Below the pieces are notes generated by a model. It saw only the letters and a program-made list of their open reading frames with translations. It searched no databases and was not told the DNA's origin. Positions 41,513 to 50,254 of a stretch of DNA of 64,000 nucleotides are shown one piece after another. Where the stretch lies: contig SUYQ01000004.1 of the NCBI GenBank assembly GCA_015060325.1, positions 1-64,000 of the forward strand. The letters are read 5' to 3'. This DNA is from Bacteroidales bacterium. GTDB lineage: Bacteria > Bacteroidota > Bacteroidia > Bacteroidales > UBA932. Both the position numbers and the translations under genes were made by a program. Position 1 is the stretch's first letter. Every line of letters starts with the position of its first letter.

Positions 41513-42547
41513 ATGAAGATAGTAGCAGACAAGGAGATTCCGTTCCTCGAAGGTGTTTTCGAACCATATGCCGATGTGGTCTATAAGCGTGGAGACGAGA
41601 TTGTAAAGGAAGATATCCTCGATGCTGATGTTATGATTGTGCGTACACGTACTCAGTGTAATGCCGAGCTTCTTGAAGGAACATCAGTAAAGATGATCAG
41701 CACTGCTACAATCGGTACGGATCATATTGACCTGGATTATTGCAGTCGGAATGGTATCGTTGTAGCAAATGCAGCCGGTTGCAATGCCGGAGGTGTCATG
41801 CAGTACGTTTTCTCGGCAGTCTATGGAATAGCTGCGAGGAAAGGAATCAAGCTGGATGATGCAACTTTCGGAATTGTCGGTGTCGGTAATGTCGGATCCA
41901 AGATAGATGAAATGGCTCAGCATCTGGGTTTCAAAGTTCTGCGATGTGATCCTCCACGTGCGCAGGAAGAGGGACCGGAAGGATTCTGCTCATTGGAATA
42001 CCTGTTGGAGCACTCTCAGATAGTGACTATGCATGTCCCTTTGGACGATATGACCAGGGGAATGGCTGACGAGACCTTCTTTGCCCTCATGCAGCCTGGT
42101 GCAATCTTCATCAATGCTGCAAGGGGAGAGGTCATTGATGAAAAGGCATTGATCACAGCTTCTCCTAAGCTTGGTGCAGTAGTTATAGATACATGGTGCA
42201 ATGAGCCGGATATCAATCTGGAACTGCTTGATGTTGCGGATATTGCTACGCCACATATCGCAGGATATTCATATCAGGGAAAGGAAAATGCCACTACCAT
42301 GGCGGTAAGGGCGGTGGCACGTCATATGAAGATAAAACCTCTCAGATATTATCGTCCAAATGAAGATGAGGAAGGACATGAGCCCGTGCTTCTGGATCTG
42401 AAGGGCAAGAATCATGGAGAGATAGCGGCAGTTCTGATGTACAACTACCCGATATTCACAGATGACTTCCGTCTTCGCATGAATCCGGAAGGTTTTGAGA
42501 AATTACGCGCTCAATATCAGTATCGCAGAGAAATATATGTAGAATAA
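41513..42547 (+). CDS. pdxB: 4-phosphoerythronate dehydrogenase
   Basis: PdxB oxidises 4-phosphoerythronate in pyridoxal phosphate synthesis. The 344-residue D-2-hydroxyacid dehydrogenase has MKIVADKEIPFLEGVFEPYA, the characteristic PdxB start, GVGNVGSKI for NAD binding near residue 125, catalytic Arg in NAARGEVIDE, and His in ATPHIAGYSYQGK. The C-terminal dimerisation tail is present (LRYYRPNEDEEG onward). PdxB rather than a lactate dehydrogenase is supported by the start and the IAGYSxxGK motif. Confidence 0.93.
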   Translation: MKIVADKEIPFLEGVFEPYADVVYKRGDEIVKEDILDADVMIVRTRTQCNAELLEGTSVKMISTATIGTDHIDLDYCSRNGIVVANAAGCNAGGVMQYVFSAVYGIAARKGIKLDDATFGIVGVGNVGSKIDEMAQHLGFKVLRCDPPRAQEEGPEGFCSLEYLLEHSQIVTMHVPLDDMTRGMADETFFALMQPGAIFINAARGEVIDEKALITASPKLGAVVIDTWCNEPDINLELLDVADIATPHIAGYSYQGKENATTMAVRAVARHMKIKPLRYYRPNEDEEGHEPVLLDLKGKNHGEIAAVLMYNYPIFTDDFRLRMNPEGFEKLRAQYQYRREIYVE

Positions 42548-42569
42548 TCAACCACTAATCAATAACACT

Positions 42570-44147
42570 ATGTTTACTAAAGAAGACATTATTCAGATCG
42601 AGCAGCGAGGCTCGTCGGTACAGACTGTAGAGGAGCAGGTGGAAAGGTTCCGTAAAGGTTTTCCATGGCTTAAGATAGTTGCTCCTGCTACCCCTGCAAT
42701 GGGAATCCAGGTGCTGGATCAATCTCAGGTGGAGGCTGCTGTCAGATATTATGAGGCATCCTCTATAAACGGTAAATGTAAGTTCGTGCCTGCTTCCGGT
42801 GCAGCATCACGTATGTTCAAGGACCTTTTCAGTGGTCTTGACGCCTTGAAGGCTGGAAAGGAACTTTCTGATGATGCTCCTGCAGCTAAGTTTGTAGACA
42901 ACATCGGATCATTCGCCTTCTATACTCCGGAGCTTTTCGGTGAGCAGACATGCAAATGTCCTGAGTATCGTAAAGACGTACTTTCCAAGACTCTGACTGA
43001 CGAAGGACTTGGATATGGAAGCAAGCCAAAGGGTGTGCTCAAGTTCCATAAGTATACTGATGGCGAGATCCGTACGGCTTTTGCAGAGCATCTTGTTGAG
43101 GCTCAGGATTATATGAGGAATGAGGATGGTACCGCAAATCTGGTTGTCACCATATCTCCTGAACATCAGCAGCTCTTCGAGGAGGCTTATGCACAGGTCA
43201 AGGCAGAATATGAGGCAAGGTATGGTGTGAAGTACAACATTACCTTTACATTCCAGGACAAGGCTACGGATACTGTTGCAGTTGATGTCGAGAACAAACC
43301 GTTCAGGACAGAGACAGATTCTCTTCTGTTCCGTCCGGCAGGTCACGGAGCATTGATTCATAATCTGAATGCAATCAAGGAAGAAGTTGTTTCCATCAAG
43401 AATATCGATAACGTTGCTAATGAGAGACTTCTTCCTGCAACAGCTACATGGAAGAAGGTTCTTCTTGGAAAGGCTCTCGAACTCAGAGATGCTCTTCATG
43501 GCTATCTTCGCGAGCTAGACCAGATAACAGGAGATTATATGACTGACCTGCGTGTAGATAATCCTGCATATGGAAAGATCGGTGATGAGGATGTCTATCA
43601 GAGGGAGGAAGTTCAGAAGCTGTGTGACGAGATAGAGGAGTATCTTGAGAAGAATCTATGCATCAAGATGCCTGAGGCTGCAACATGCAAGGATAGGGTC
43701 GCTGCTCTTCGTGAGAAACTCAACCGTCCGATCAGAGTTGCAGGTATGGTCAAGAACCAGGGAGAGCCAGGCGGCGGTCCTTTCATCATCGCAGAGAAGG
43801 ACGGATCTACATCACTTCAGGTTCTTGAAAGCGTTCAGATCAATACGGCAGACATGTATGCACGTGCAGCGCTTGCCAATGCAACCCATTTCAATCCGGT
43901 TGATATAGTATGCTGCCTGCATGACTACAAGGGAGAAAGCTTCGATCTGCTGAAATATGTGGATGAGGATGCAGGGTTCATCAGCTCAAAGAGCTATCAG
44001 GGACGTGAACTCAAGGCTCTTGAACTTCCAGGACTATGGAACGGTGCCATGAGCAAGTGGAATACAATGTTCGTTGAAGTTCCGCTCGAGACATTCAACC
44101 CTGTGAAGGTTGTGCTTGATCTTCTTCGTCCAGCACACCAGAACTGA
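42570..44147 (+). CDS. DUF4301 family protein
   Basis: A 525-residue protein of the Bacteroidota family DUF4301. Features are FVPASGAASRMFKDLFSGLD near residue 72, reminiscent of nucleotidyltransferase GxG(T/S)RM loops, and FHKYTDGEIRTAFAEHLVEA and KNQGEPGGGPFIIAEKDGST further on. I infer a sugar-nucleotidyl-transferase-like fold from the GAASRM loop. It is the last gene of the plus-strand cluster; its stop abuts the convergent methyltransferase stop with no gap. Confidence 0.85.
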   Translation: MFTKEDIIQIEQRGSSVQTVEEQVERFRKGFPWLKIVAPATPAMGIQVLDQSQVEAAVRYYEASSINGKCKFVPASGAASRMFKDLFSGLDALKAGKELSDDAPAAKFVDNIGSFAFYTPELFGEQTCKCPEYRKDVLSKTLTDEGLGYGSKPKGVLKFHKYTDGEIRTAFAEHLVEAQDYMRNEDGTANLVVTISPEHQQLFEEAYAQVKAEYEARYGVKYNITFTFQDKATDTVAVDVENKPFRTETDSLLFRPAGHGALIHNLNAIKEEVVSIKNIDNVANERLLPATATWKKVLLGKALELRDALHGYLRELDQITGDYMTDLRVDNPAYGKIGDEDVYQREEVQKLCDEIEEYLEKNLCIKMPEAATCKDRVAALREKLNRPIRVAGMVKNQGEPGGGPFIIAEKDGSTSLQVLESVQINTADMYARAALANATHFNPVDIVCCLHDYKGESFDLLKYVDEDAGFISSKSYQGRELKALELPGLWNGAMSKWNTMFVEVPLETFNPVKVVLDLLRPAHQN

Positions 44148-45434
44148 TCATATCTTTGTGATTATCAGCAGGTTTCCTGACTTGTCTGATTTGAGACCGA
44201 ATATGTGGGCGTCATCTCCTGAGGTGACGCCTAATTTTTTGCGCAGCGTGTCAGTGTCCATCGGGATGTTGCGTGCTGTCACTTCGGAATGAGGGTATGA
44301 CTTTCCTGCCTCCTTTATGCTGCGTTTGTCAAGCGGCTTGATGCTTACAATGCTGTATACTTTTCCGTATTTCTTCAGTTCTTCTGCCTTTTCTGGACTG
44401 TCTGTGAGATAGTAATGCGTAGATACGCCCAATTTTTCTATGCCGAAGCGGTCGCGGAACAGATTGAAGAATCCGGCTTTCATGAAGGCTTTGCCGGGTT
44501 CGAAGAGGAAGAGATCTCTCGACTCGCTGCGCTCGCTCGAGATGACAATCATCTCTCCAGGCGCTCGTCGTACCAGTGGCTCATGTCCGGTTGCCAGTGG
44601 CTCATGTCCGGATGACAGTGGGGTGCGTTCGTAAGATAAGGTTATGGCTTCTGATGCGGGGAAGTCTCTTGGGAGTTCAGCTGCTGTGATGCTGAATTCT
44701 CCGGACCATTCCCTGTCCATCCACACAAGCAGTTCCTTGCATTCTCCTCCGGCTCCTACTACATGTATCTCACGACATGTGGGACCCAGTCTGTCGCAGA
44801 CCATAGTTATGTCAGCCATAGGGGAGAGTTTCAGCAATATATGCCTTGAGTACTCGAAAATCAGGTCTTTGAGATTGAGTACATCGGGAGTGCATTCTTC
44901 AATCAGGAACACTTTTCTTCCTCCTTCACCACGACGGGCTGGATCAAGATAAACGATATTCGGAGCGAATGGCTCAAGGATTTCTCTGATGGTTTCCTGG
45001 GTTGCGATGCAGTTGCTGATCTTTATGTTGGATACGCCAAGTGTCATGAAATTATGACCGGCAGCCTTGCAGAGAGCTCCCTGCATTTCATTATACAGAA
45101 CTTCCGATGCTTTCTTTGAGAAGAACCAGCTGTCTACTCCCAATCCTCCGGTGAGATCGGCAAGGCGGAAACTGCCCCCGGCAATATGCTCTGCCAAATC
45201 CGCTTTATATATTCCTGTAGCTGTGCTGCTGCACTGCTCTGCAGACAGACGAACCGGAAAAACAAGGCCCGGATCGGCGTACCATTCCGGAACCTTGTTC
45301 TTCAGTTTTCTTCGGCTTTCTATGCAGGCTACGGCGGTTTCGATGTCAATCTCCGGCCATTTGGCGCGGTCCAGGATCAGTCTGGATGTCTCATCTTCCA
45401 TGTGCTCCTGCACAAAAACTGTCAGTCGTTCCAT
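44148..45434 (-). CDS. Class I SAM-dependent methyltransferase, THUMP-like C-terminus, with REP-derived insert
   Basis: A 428-residue protein. The SAM site is LADLTGGLGVDSWFFSKKAS near residue 91 and the DPARR motif (NIVYLDPARRGEGG) near 165 is typical of this Bacteroidota family. The C-terminal THUMP-like part follows. Between the two, residues of about 270-306 read LSSGHEPLATGHEPL, then EMIVISSERSESRDLF. This stretch is coded by a 21-bp tandem repeat plus a family-1 REP copy, in frame. The start overlaps the stop of the lipoprotein gene upstream (TGATG type), so they share a transcript. Substrate unknown, probably RNA. Confidence 0.85.
   Translation of the reverse strand: MERLTVFVQEHMEDETSRLILDRAKWPEIDIETAVACIESRRKLKNKVPEWYADPGLVFPVRLSAEQCSSTATGIYKADLAEHIAGGSFRLADLTGGLGVDSWFFSKKASEVLYNEMQGALCKAAGHNFMTLGVSNIKISNCIATQETIREILEPFAPNIVYLDPARRGEGGRKVFLIEECTPDVLNLKDLIFEYSRHILLKLSPMADITMVCDRLGPTCREIHVVGAGGECKELLVWMDREWSGEFSITAAELPRDFPASEAITLSYERTPLSSGHEPLATGHEPLVRRAPGEMIVISSERSESRDLFLFEPGKAFMKAGFFNLFRDRFGIEKLGVSTHYYLTDSPEKAEELKKYGKVYSIVSIKPLDKRSIKEAGKSYPHSEVTARNIPMDTDTLRKKLGVTSGDDAHIFGLKSDKSGNLLIITKI
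44518..44627. repeat. Family-1 REP-like copy and 21-bp tandem repeat inside the methyltransferase gene
   Basis: The REP-like copy CTCGACTCGCTGCGCTCGCT to GAGATGAC is at 44518-44546. A 21-bp unit (CCAGTGGCTCATGTCCGGTTG) follows at 44573, 44594 and, in part, 44615. The reading frame is kept throughout because 21 is a multiple of three. A REP copy followed by a 21-bp tandem array also occurs after carA. Confidence 0.88.
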
Positions 45435-46732
45435 CAGTTTCTTGCTTCGCCCTTGAAATAGATGTCTATTGAGCTTCTTGGCATTCCTGTGGCCTGTGAT
45501 GAAAGCTCCATATTGATTTCATACACTCCATTGACATGATTTACCTCAATCCAGTCAGATGCGTCAGGATAAGGCCTGTATTCGTTATCATATGGCCAGA
45601 CCTGCATCATGTCAAATGCAAACTCCCATCCTGACAGTTCCAGGAAGGATTTTCTGCCGTCGTTGATTATGTCGGAAGGAATGCTGAGGACAGGCATGTG
45701 AAGGTATGTAGATGTAGCGATTGTATATCCTTCGCTTGGTGAGAAGAAGAATCTGGTGACTGCGCCCTTCTGCTCTACCATCAGTTGCACTATATGGTGT
45801 TTTCCTTCGTAGGAGCTGGTACCCTCGTAATCGTAGACATATCTGTTCTGTTTGACCACATTTGATTCAAACCCACCTTTATATGCAGCTCTGAACTGCT
45901 TCTCTCCGTTGGTAATGTTGATGTGGACCTCAAGGTTTTCGTTATCAAGTGATGTGCTGATCGTGCCAGCAGCATTCTTCAGGCCGAACTCTACACCAGA
46001 ATTGTACGATAATGCAAGCGCTCCGTTATATTCCGGGTCAGGAAGTGCGATCGTCTTGCCTACCAGTGCAGGATCCATGGACAGACTGACAACATCGTTA
46101 CCGTTTTCATCGTAGAGTCTGATCAGGGATCTGCTTCCGTCCTCGTAGGTGGTGAACGATGCTTCAGTGACATCCTGACGTTCCCTGCCGATACCCCATT
46201 CATTTTCATATGGGAGTTCTGTCTCTACATGATACTTACCGGAATACACTCCGCTGAGCATTGCTTTTGTTTCTGCCGCTTTTGAATAAAGATTCTGTGC
46301 CATGAAATCTGCCTTGATCTCATCGCCTTCTTTTGATATCTCTATATACGCAGCACCCTCATTGCCATAGGCAAATACCATGTCTTCACCGAAACTGATA
46401 AATGATTCCTTGGATGTCTGGCCGTTGAATCTGTCTCTGAGTCCGAGATATGAGCTATGAGTATTCAACACTATGTAGTCTCCTGCAGTCTGGATTGCTT
46501 CTGTTGTAGTCAGTCCTTCAGTAGGGGACAGCCAGAGTTCGACAGCATTATCTCCTTTGTCATATTGTACAACGGACAGGATGTCAAAGGTGTACCCGTC
46601 ATATGTGAAGAAATTTGTTCTTTCTTCTGGGGGTGTACCTTCTGTTCCGTCATCAGGTTTCTGACAACCGTCCAGCGGCATTAAAGCAGCAGCCATCACG
46701 GCTGCAAGAAAGGAATTTCTGATATTTCTCAT
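45434..46732 (-). CDS. Hypothetical surface lipoprotein
   Basis: The ATG at 46732 gives 432 residues with lipoprotein signal MRNIRNSFLAAVMAAALM ending at the Cys of LDGCQ. The mature protein is acidic and beta-rich, with two similar halves: FDILSVVQYDKGDNAVELWL followed by SPTEGLTTTE, and later HHIVQLMVEQKGAVTRFFFS followed by PSEGYTIATS. This suggests an internal duplication. No known domain is recognised. A TATATTTG at 46752-46759 lies 20 bases upstream. It shares a transcript with the methyltransferase. Confidence 0.75.
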   Translation of the reverse strand: MRNIRNSFLAAVMAAALMPLDGCQKPDDGTEGTPPEERTNFFTYDGYTFDILSVVQYDKGDNAVELWLSPTEGLTTTEAIQTAGDYIVLNTHSSYLGLRDRFNGQTSKESFISFGEDMVFAYGNEGAAYIEISKEGDEIKADFMAQNLYSKAAETKAMLSGVYSGKYHVETELPYENEWGIGRERQDVTEASFTTYEDGSRSLIRLYDENGNDVVSLSMDPALVGKTIALPDPEYNGALALSYNSGVEFGLKNAAGTISTSLDNENLEVHINITNGEKQFRAAYKGGFESNVVKQNRYVYDYEGTSSYEGKHHIVQLMVEQKGAVTRFFFSPSEGYTIATSTYLHMPVLSIPSDIINDGRKSFLELSGWEFAFDMMQVWPYDNEYRPYPDASDWIEVNHVNGVYEINMELSSQATGMPRSSIDIYFKGEARN

Positions 46733-46751
46733 AGTGTTCTGATTTATCAGA

Positions 46752-46759
46752 CAAATATA
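46752..46759 (-). promoter_or_regulatory. -7 element of the lipoprotein-methyltransferase unit
   Basis: TATATTTG on the minus strand (CAAATATA on the plus), about 20 bases before the ATG at 46732. No -33 match seen. Confidence 0.6.
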
Positions 46760-46892
46760 CATAAAAACATTATAATAAATGTCTTTGACCGCTATTCATT
46801 TTCATGTGGCTCAGTGCTTGTAAATAATTAGTCAGCCTCATCGTCCTCACAAGTGGCGCTGCAGGCCATACTATGGGGCTCTTCATATTTCC

Positions 46893-46920
46893 GGACGGGA
46901 CTGCATCCCGTCCCTTTTTT
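46893..46920 (+). terminator. Orphan plus-strand terminator
   Basis: GGACGGGA (46893-46900) and TCCCGTCC (46906-46913) around CTGCA, with six T at 46915-46920. No plus-strand gene ends here: the gene to the left is on the minus strand. It may end a small RNA begun near 46790, where TGTCTTTG (46780-46787) is a near -7 match. Confidence 0.75.
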
Positions 46921-46930
46921 CATAAAATGA

Positions 46931-46958
46931 AAAAAGGCGACCTCACGGCAGCCTTTTT
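46931..46958. terminator. Second, two-way terminator-like hairpin
   Basis: AAAAAGGC and GCCTTTTT arms around a 12-base loop, with T runs on both strands. It lies 11 bases after the first hairpin. The interval 46960-47040 holds nothing else I can name. Confidence 0.65.
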
Positions 46959-47057
46959 CAATTGTGTACTTTAACTTGGAAATCGGTTGATTCTTTTACC
47001 ATTTCTGGTTGCAAATTTATAGTATGCGGATGTTCTGTTAAACTAAATGTGATTTTA

Positions 47058-47160
47058 GTGACTAAAATGTGATTAAGCATATGGATTTGTGACTAAAAAT
47101 AAATATTTGTGACTAAAATAAATAATTACTATTTTTGTCACACCAAAATATTGACTAAAA
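47058..47160. promoter_or_regulatory. Phased direct repeats, probable LytTR binding sites
   Basis: GTGACTAAAA occurs at 47058-47067, 47089-47098 and 47109-47118, and TTGACTAAAA at 47151-47160. The intervals are 31, 20 and 42 bp, near three, two and four turns of DNA. A weaker ACTAAA lies at 47042. The repeats surround the promoter of the LytTR gene, and the last one ends directly before its ATG. Confidence 0.75.
47106..47137 (+). promoter_or_regulatory. Promoter of the LytTR gene
   Basis: TTTG at 47106-47109 and TATTTTTG at 47130-47137, 20 bases apart. The -33 element touches the third repeat. Confidence 0.82.
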
Positions 47161-47161
47161 T

Positions 47162-47953
47162 ATGGTTCAGGTTCCAAGACTTTTCAGGCGTTTCATGCCG
47201 CAGCTCATACATATGTTCGTGCTGCCGATATTCTTTTTTGCATTCGTGATGATATATCATCCTTTCGAATTGAAGATACATTTCGGAACTGTATGGTTCG
47301 GAGTCCATGTGACTATCTTGTCATGCATCATATTTGCCTGCATAGTGATCACAAGACTTCTGTATTATTTTCTGCCTTTGCGTCTGAACTATTCCTTGTA
47401 CAGCCTCTGGTGTTTTGGCGAGGTCTTCTTCTGCAGTGTCTTCTGTGCTTTATACCTTTGGATGATACGAAATAAGCCGGATTCATATTTTGATCAGTTG
47501 TCACTGATTTTCGAGTCCATCCTATTTGTTCAGGTGATTCCTTATGTCATACTGGCTTTGGCGATGAGGATACATGACTATGCTACATTGAAGTCTGAGC
47601 CTGAGAATAACTCCAGAATGCGTTTTTATGACTCAAATCACAATCTGAAGTTTGTTGCAACAGCCGATACCATATTATATATAGGTGCTGAAGAGAATTA
47701 TATCAACATATATTATACTGACAACGGTCGAGTGAAATGTTATGTGCTGCGCAGTTCAATGCGGTCAGTAGATGAATTATGCTTGGCAAATGGTCTTGTC
47801 AGATGCCATAGGTCATTTTATATCAATCCATCTCATGTACGTATCCTGAGAAAGGAGAAGGAGGGGATCGTCATGGCAGAACTTGACGTCAATGATGTAC
47901 GTGACATCCCTGTCAGCAAGAAATTCTATAATAATCTTGCTGAAATGTTATAA
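47162..47953 (+). CDS. Membrane-bound LytTR-type transcription regulator
   Basis: A 263-residue protein. Four hydrophobic segments fill residues of about 16-130 (LIHMFVLPIFFFAFVMIYHP, TILSCIIFACIVITRLLYYF, then two more). A LytTR DNA-binding domain occupies about 160-263: TILYIGAEENYINIYYTDNG, RSSMRSVDELCLANGLVRCH and RSFYINPSHVR. This is a one-component membrane sensor with no kinase or receiver domain. The phased repeats at its own promoter suggest autoregulation. The signal is unknown. Confidence 0.9.
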   Translation: MVQVPRLFRRFMPQLIHMFVLPIFFFAFVMIYHPFELKIHFGTVWFGVHVTILSCIIFACIVITRLLYYFLPLRLNYSLYSLWCFGEVFFCSVFCALYLWMIRNKPDSYFDQLSLIFESILFVQVIPYVILALAMRIHDYATLKSEPENNSRMRFYDSNHNLKFVATADTILYIGAEENYINIYYTDNGRVKCYVLRSSMRSVDELCLANGLVRCHRSFYINPSHVRILRKEKEGIVMAELDVNDVRDIPVSKKFYNNLAEML

Positions 47954-47972
47954 CGTTTCGTAGCATGAAGTT

Positions 47973-48584
47973 TTAGAAGAGACCGAAAAGCTGTGCGTCT
48001 ATCTTGTCTCTGATAAGTGCGAAGTCTTCCGGACGGTGTTCATAATCGAGATCGTCTGCTTCGATGACAAGAACTTTTCCTTTGTAGTTCGCAATCCATT
48101 CCTCGTACCTGTCATTGAGATTGCTCAGATACTCGATGCTGATGCCTTTTTCGTAGTCGCGTCCTCTTTTCTGTATTTGTTCTACCAATGTCGGCACTGA
48201 GGTCTTTAGGTAAATCAGAAGGTCTGGCTCCCTGACCATTGACATCATAAGGTTGAACAGCTGCATGTAGGTGTCGAAATCTCTGTCCGAGAGGTTTCCC
48301 ATTGCCTTGTTGTTGGCTACGAAGATATGCACGCCTTCCAGAATCGTCCTGTCCTGGACGATGACGTCATCTGATTTTGCAATTTCAAGGAGGTCCTGAA
48401 AACGCTGAGCAAGGAAATAAGTCTCAAGGTTATAAGACCATCTTTCGATGTCCTTGTAATAGTCCTCCAGATATGGGTTGTATGTGACCGCCTCATATTT
48501 AGGAGTCCAGCCATAGTGCTCGGCCAGCATGCGGGTGAGGGTGGTCTTGCCGCAGCCTATGTTTCCTGCTATTCCGATGTGCAT
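47973..48584 (-). CDS. Deoxynucleoside kinase
   Basis: A 203-residue dNK-type kinase (deoxyadenosine/deoxyguanosine kinase group), for salvage of deoxynucleosides. The P-loop is GIAGNIGCGKTTLT at residues 4-17. The catalytic region is VIVQDRTILEG near 75, and the lid RGRDYEKGISIEYL near 140. It is convergent with the LytTR gene at a distance of 19 bases. The base specificity is not visible. Confidence 0.92.
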   Translation of the reverse strand: MHIGIAGNIGCGKTTLTRMLAEHYGWTPKYEAVTYNPYLEDYYKDIERWSYNLETYFLAQRFQDLLEIAKSDDVIVQDRTILEGVHIFVANNKAMGNLSDRDFDTYMQLFNLMMSMVREPDLLIYLKTSVPTLVEQIQKRGRDYEKGISIEYLSNLNDRYEEWIANYKGKVLVIEADDLDYEHRPEDFALIRDKIDAQLFGLF

Positions 48585-48692
48585 ATCTCAGTGATTTCAG
48601 TTGGTTGAATTAAGGGCTGTCTGGAAATTATGCCCAAACAGCCCGCTAATTTAATATTTTTTCGGAGACTAAGCAAGTCTCATTTTTGCTCT

Positions 48693-50243
48693 TTAGAAAA
48701 GGAAGCCGGTATTGATATAGAATGCACCGTTTCCGTCCTGTTTGTTGAAACAGCGTGCATATTCGAATGCAACGATGAAGTTCTGGTTCATGATGAAGCG
48801 AAGACCTGCTCCTGCTGCTCCATGGAAGCCGTCCTTCCTGTCTAAAACAAACCTATTATAGAGACCTTCATAGTTGGCTGCTGGGATTTCGCCTTTCATG
48901 ATGCTTTCTGCAGCATTCAGTTTTGCTGTGTCGCTGAATGTCATGTCATATCCTCTGAAGACATGTGCACCGTCACAGAATGCGCTGAGTGCGAATGCTA
49001 TATTCTGTTTCCAGAGCTTGAACTCAATGAACCTCCAACGGAATTCTGCATTGAAGAATCCTACGTCCAATCCCTGTACTCTGTTGAGCATCAGGCCTCT
49101 GACTGTTCTGTAACCTCCGAATCCGTCGTTGTCAGCCTTGACTCCCATGTTTGTGTAGAATGGCAGCGAGTACCAAGGTGCCTCGTCACCGAATGTTCCC
49201 TGGTAGCCGATTCTGTATGCGAATGTCAGCTTGTCCTGAACGATAGGAACATAGTGCCTGAAAGTTGCGCAGTATCTGTAGTGTTCATGGGTGGTTCCGA
49301 GCCATTTAGGCGCAGCTATTACATGTGCCTCTGCCCAGATACCCTTGGTAGGGTTGTTTTCTACGTTTCTGCTGTCATACATGAGCCCCAGTCTGATAGA
49401 CGATGTGATGCCTCCGTTTATCTCGTCCTCAGGAATTATGCCCCATACCTTGTAAAGGTCGAAGAGGGTAGTGCCGCCGGGAACATAGAGTGCTGAATTG
49501 TTCGGGTCCAGAAGTAGTTCAGGATTGTCAAGTACAGAGTATCCCTTTGGCTTGAATGACTGAGTTTTTGTCCATGAGAATGAATATCCGGCTTCCCAAT
49601 GGAAATTCTTCAGGATTTCTCCGGTAAAGTCGATCTTGGCCTTGACAAGGTCGCGTCCGAATCTATAGAAGCCTTTTGGCATCTTGCCTTTGTCCAGAAA
49701 CTTGCGGTATGTCTTGTTATAGTCTTCGCTATCCTTGTCCGGACTTCCGTCAAAATGGAAGGTCGGCTTGAGCATTTCCATGTCATAGTTGCTCTGATAG
49801 CCGTTGAAGCCATAGAAATCAAGTGCCGCATCCTTGTAATATCCGGTACATATAGACATTCTGACACCAGGAATCAGCGTCTTGTTGTCGTAGTTTACAA
49901 TGAATTTGTAGCTGTTGATAGCGCTTTCCTTTGTGTATGCGGAAGCCTCGAAGTACCACTGTGACTTAGGGTTCGGATATGTACTTCCGTCTCCGAACTG
50001 ATAGAGGTTCAGGAGGGCACCGAACTGGAAACCACGGTCCGCGTCAAAAGCGACTACGGGAAGGGGACCGAAATTGGTGCCGGTCTTGATGATTTCTCCT
50101 TTTTCGTTATATGTTACGTTTTTCTTCTTCTTTTCTGCCTTTGCTTCTGTTGAAGTATCGGCTGTTGCAGTTTCATAGCTGTTCGCCAGAGCCGGTGTGC
50201 AGAGCATCATGGCTGCAATGGCAGTGATGAATGTTCTTTTCAT
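48693..50243 (-). CDS. BamA/TamA-like outer-membrane protein
   Basis: A 516-residue outer-membrane beta-barrel protein. The signal peptide is MKRTFITAIAAMMLCTPALA, followed by a Lys-rich stretch. The next part, GTNFGPLPVVAFDADRGFQF, matches the entry of surface-antigen (D15-type) barrels, and the end INTGFLF closes with Phe, as outer-membrane barrels do. There are no visible POTRA repeats, so this is not BamA itself. It lies 11 bases after the acyltransferase gene. The role is unknown, perhaps lipid-linked in view of its operon partner. Confidence 0.82.
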   Translation of the reverse strand: MKRTFITAIAAMMLCTPALANSYETATADTSTEAKAEKKKKNVTYNEKGEIIKTGTNFGPLPVVAFDADRGFQFGALLNLYQFGDGSTYPNPKSQWYFEASAYTKESAINSYKFIVNYDNKTLIPGVRMSICTGYYKDAALDFYGFNGYQSNYDMEMLKPTFHFDGSPDKDSEDYNKTYRKFLDKGKMPKGFYRFGRDLVKAKIDFTGEILKNFHWEAGYSFSWTKTQSFKPKGYSVLDNPELLLDPNNSALYVPGGTTLFDLYKVWGIIPEDEINGGITSSIRLGLMYDSRNVENNPTKGIWAEAHVIAAPKWLGTTHEHYRYCATFRHYVPIVQDKLTFAYRIGYQGTFGDEAPWYSLPFYTNMGVKADNDGFGGYRTVRGLMLNRVQGLDVGFFNAEFRWRFIEFKLWKQNIAFALSAFCDGAHVFRGYDMTFSDTAKLNAAESIMKGEIPAANYEGLYNRFVLDRKDGFHGAAGAGLRFIMNQNFIVAFEYARCFNKQDGNGAFYINTGFLF

Positions 50244-50254
50244 TACGGTTTGGT

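Noticed and set aside
48660..48690. Plus-strand terminator (GAGACT and AGTCTC arms followed by ATTTTTG)
   Set aside because: Both flanking genes are on the minus strand, the stem is only six pairs, and no plus-strand transcript is suggested.
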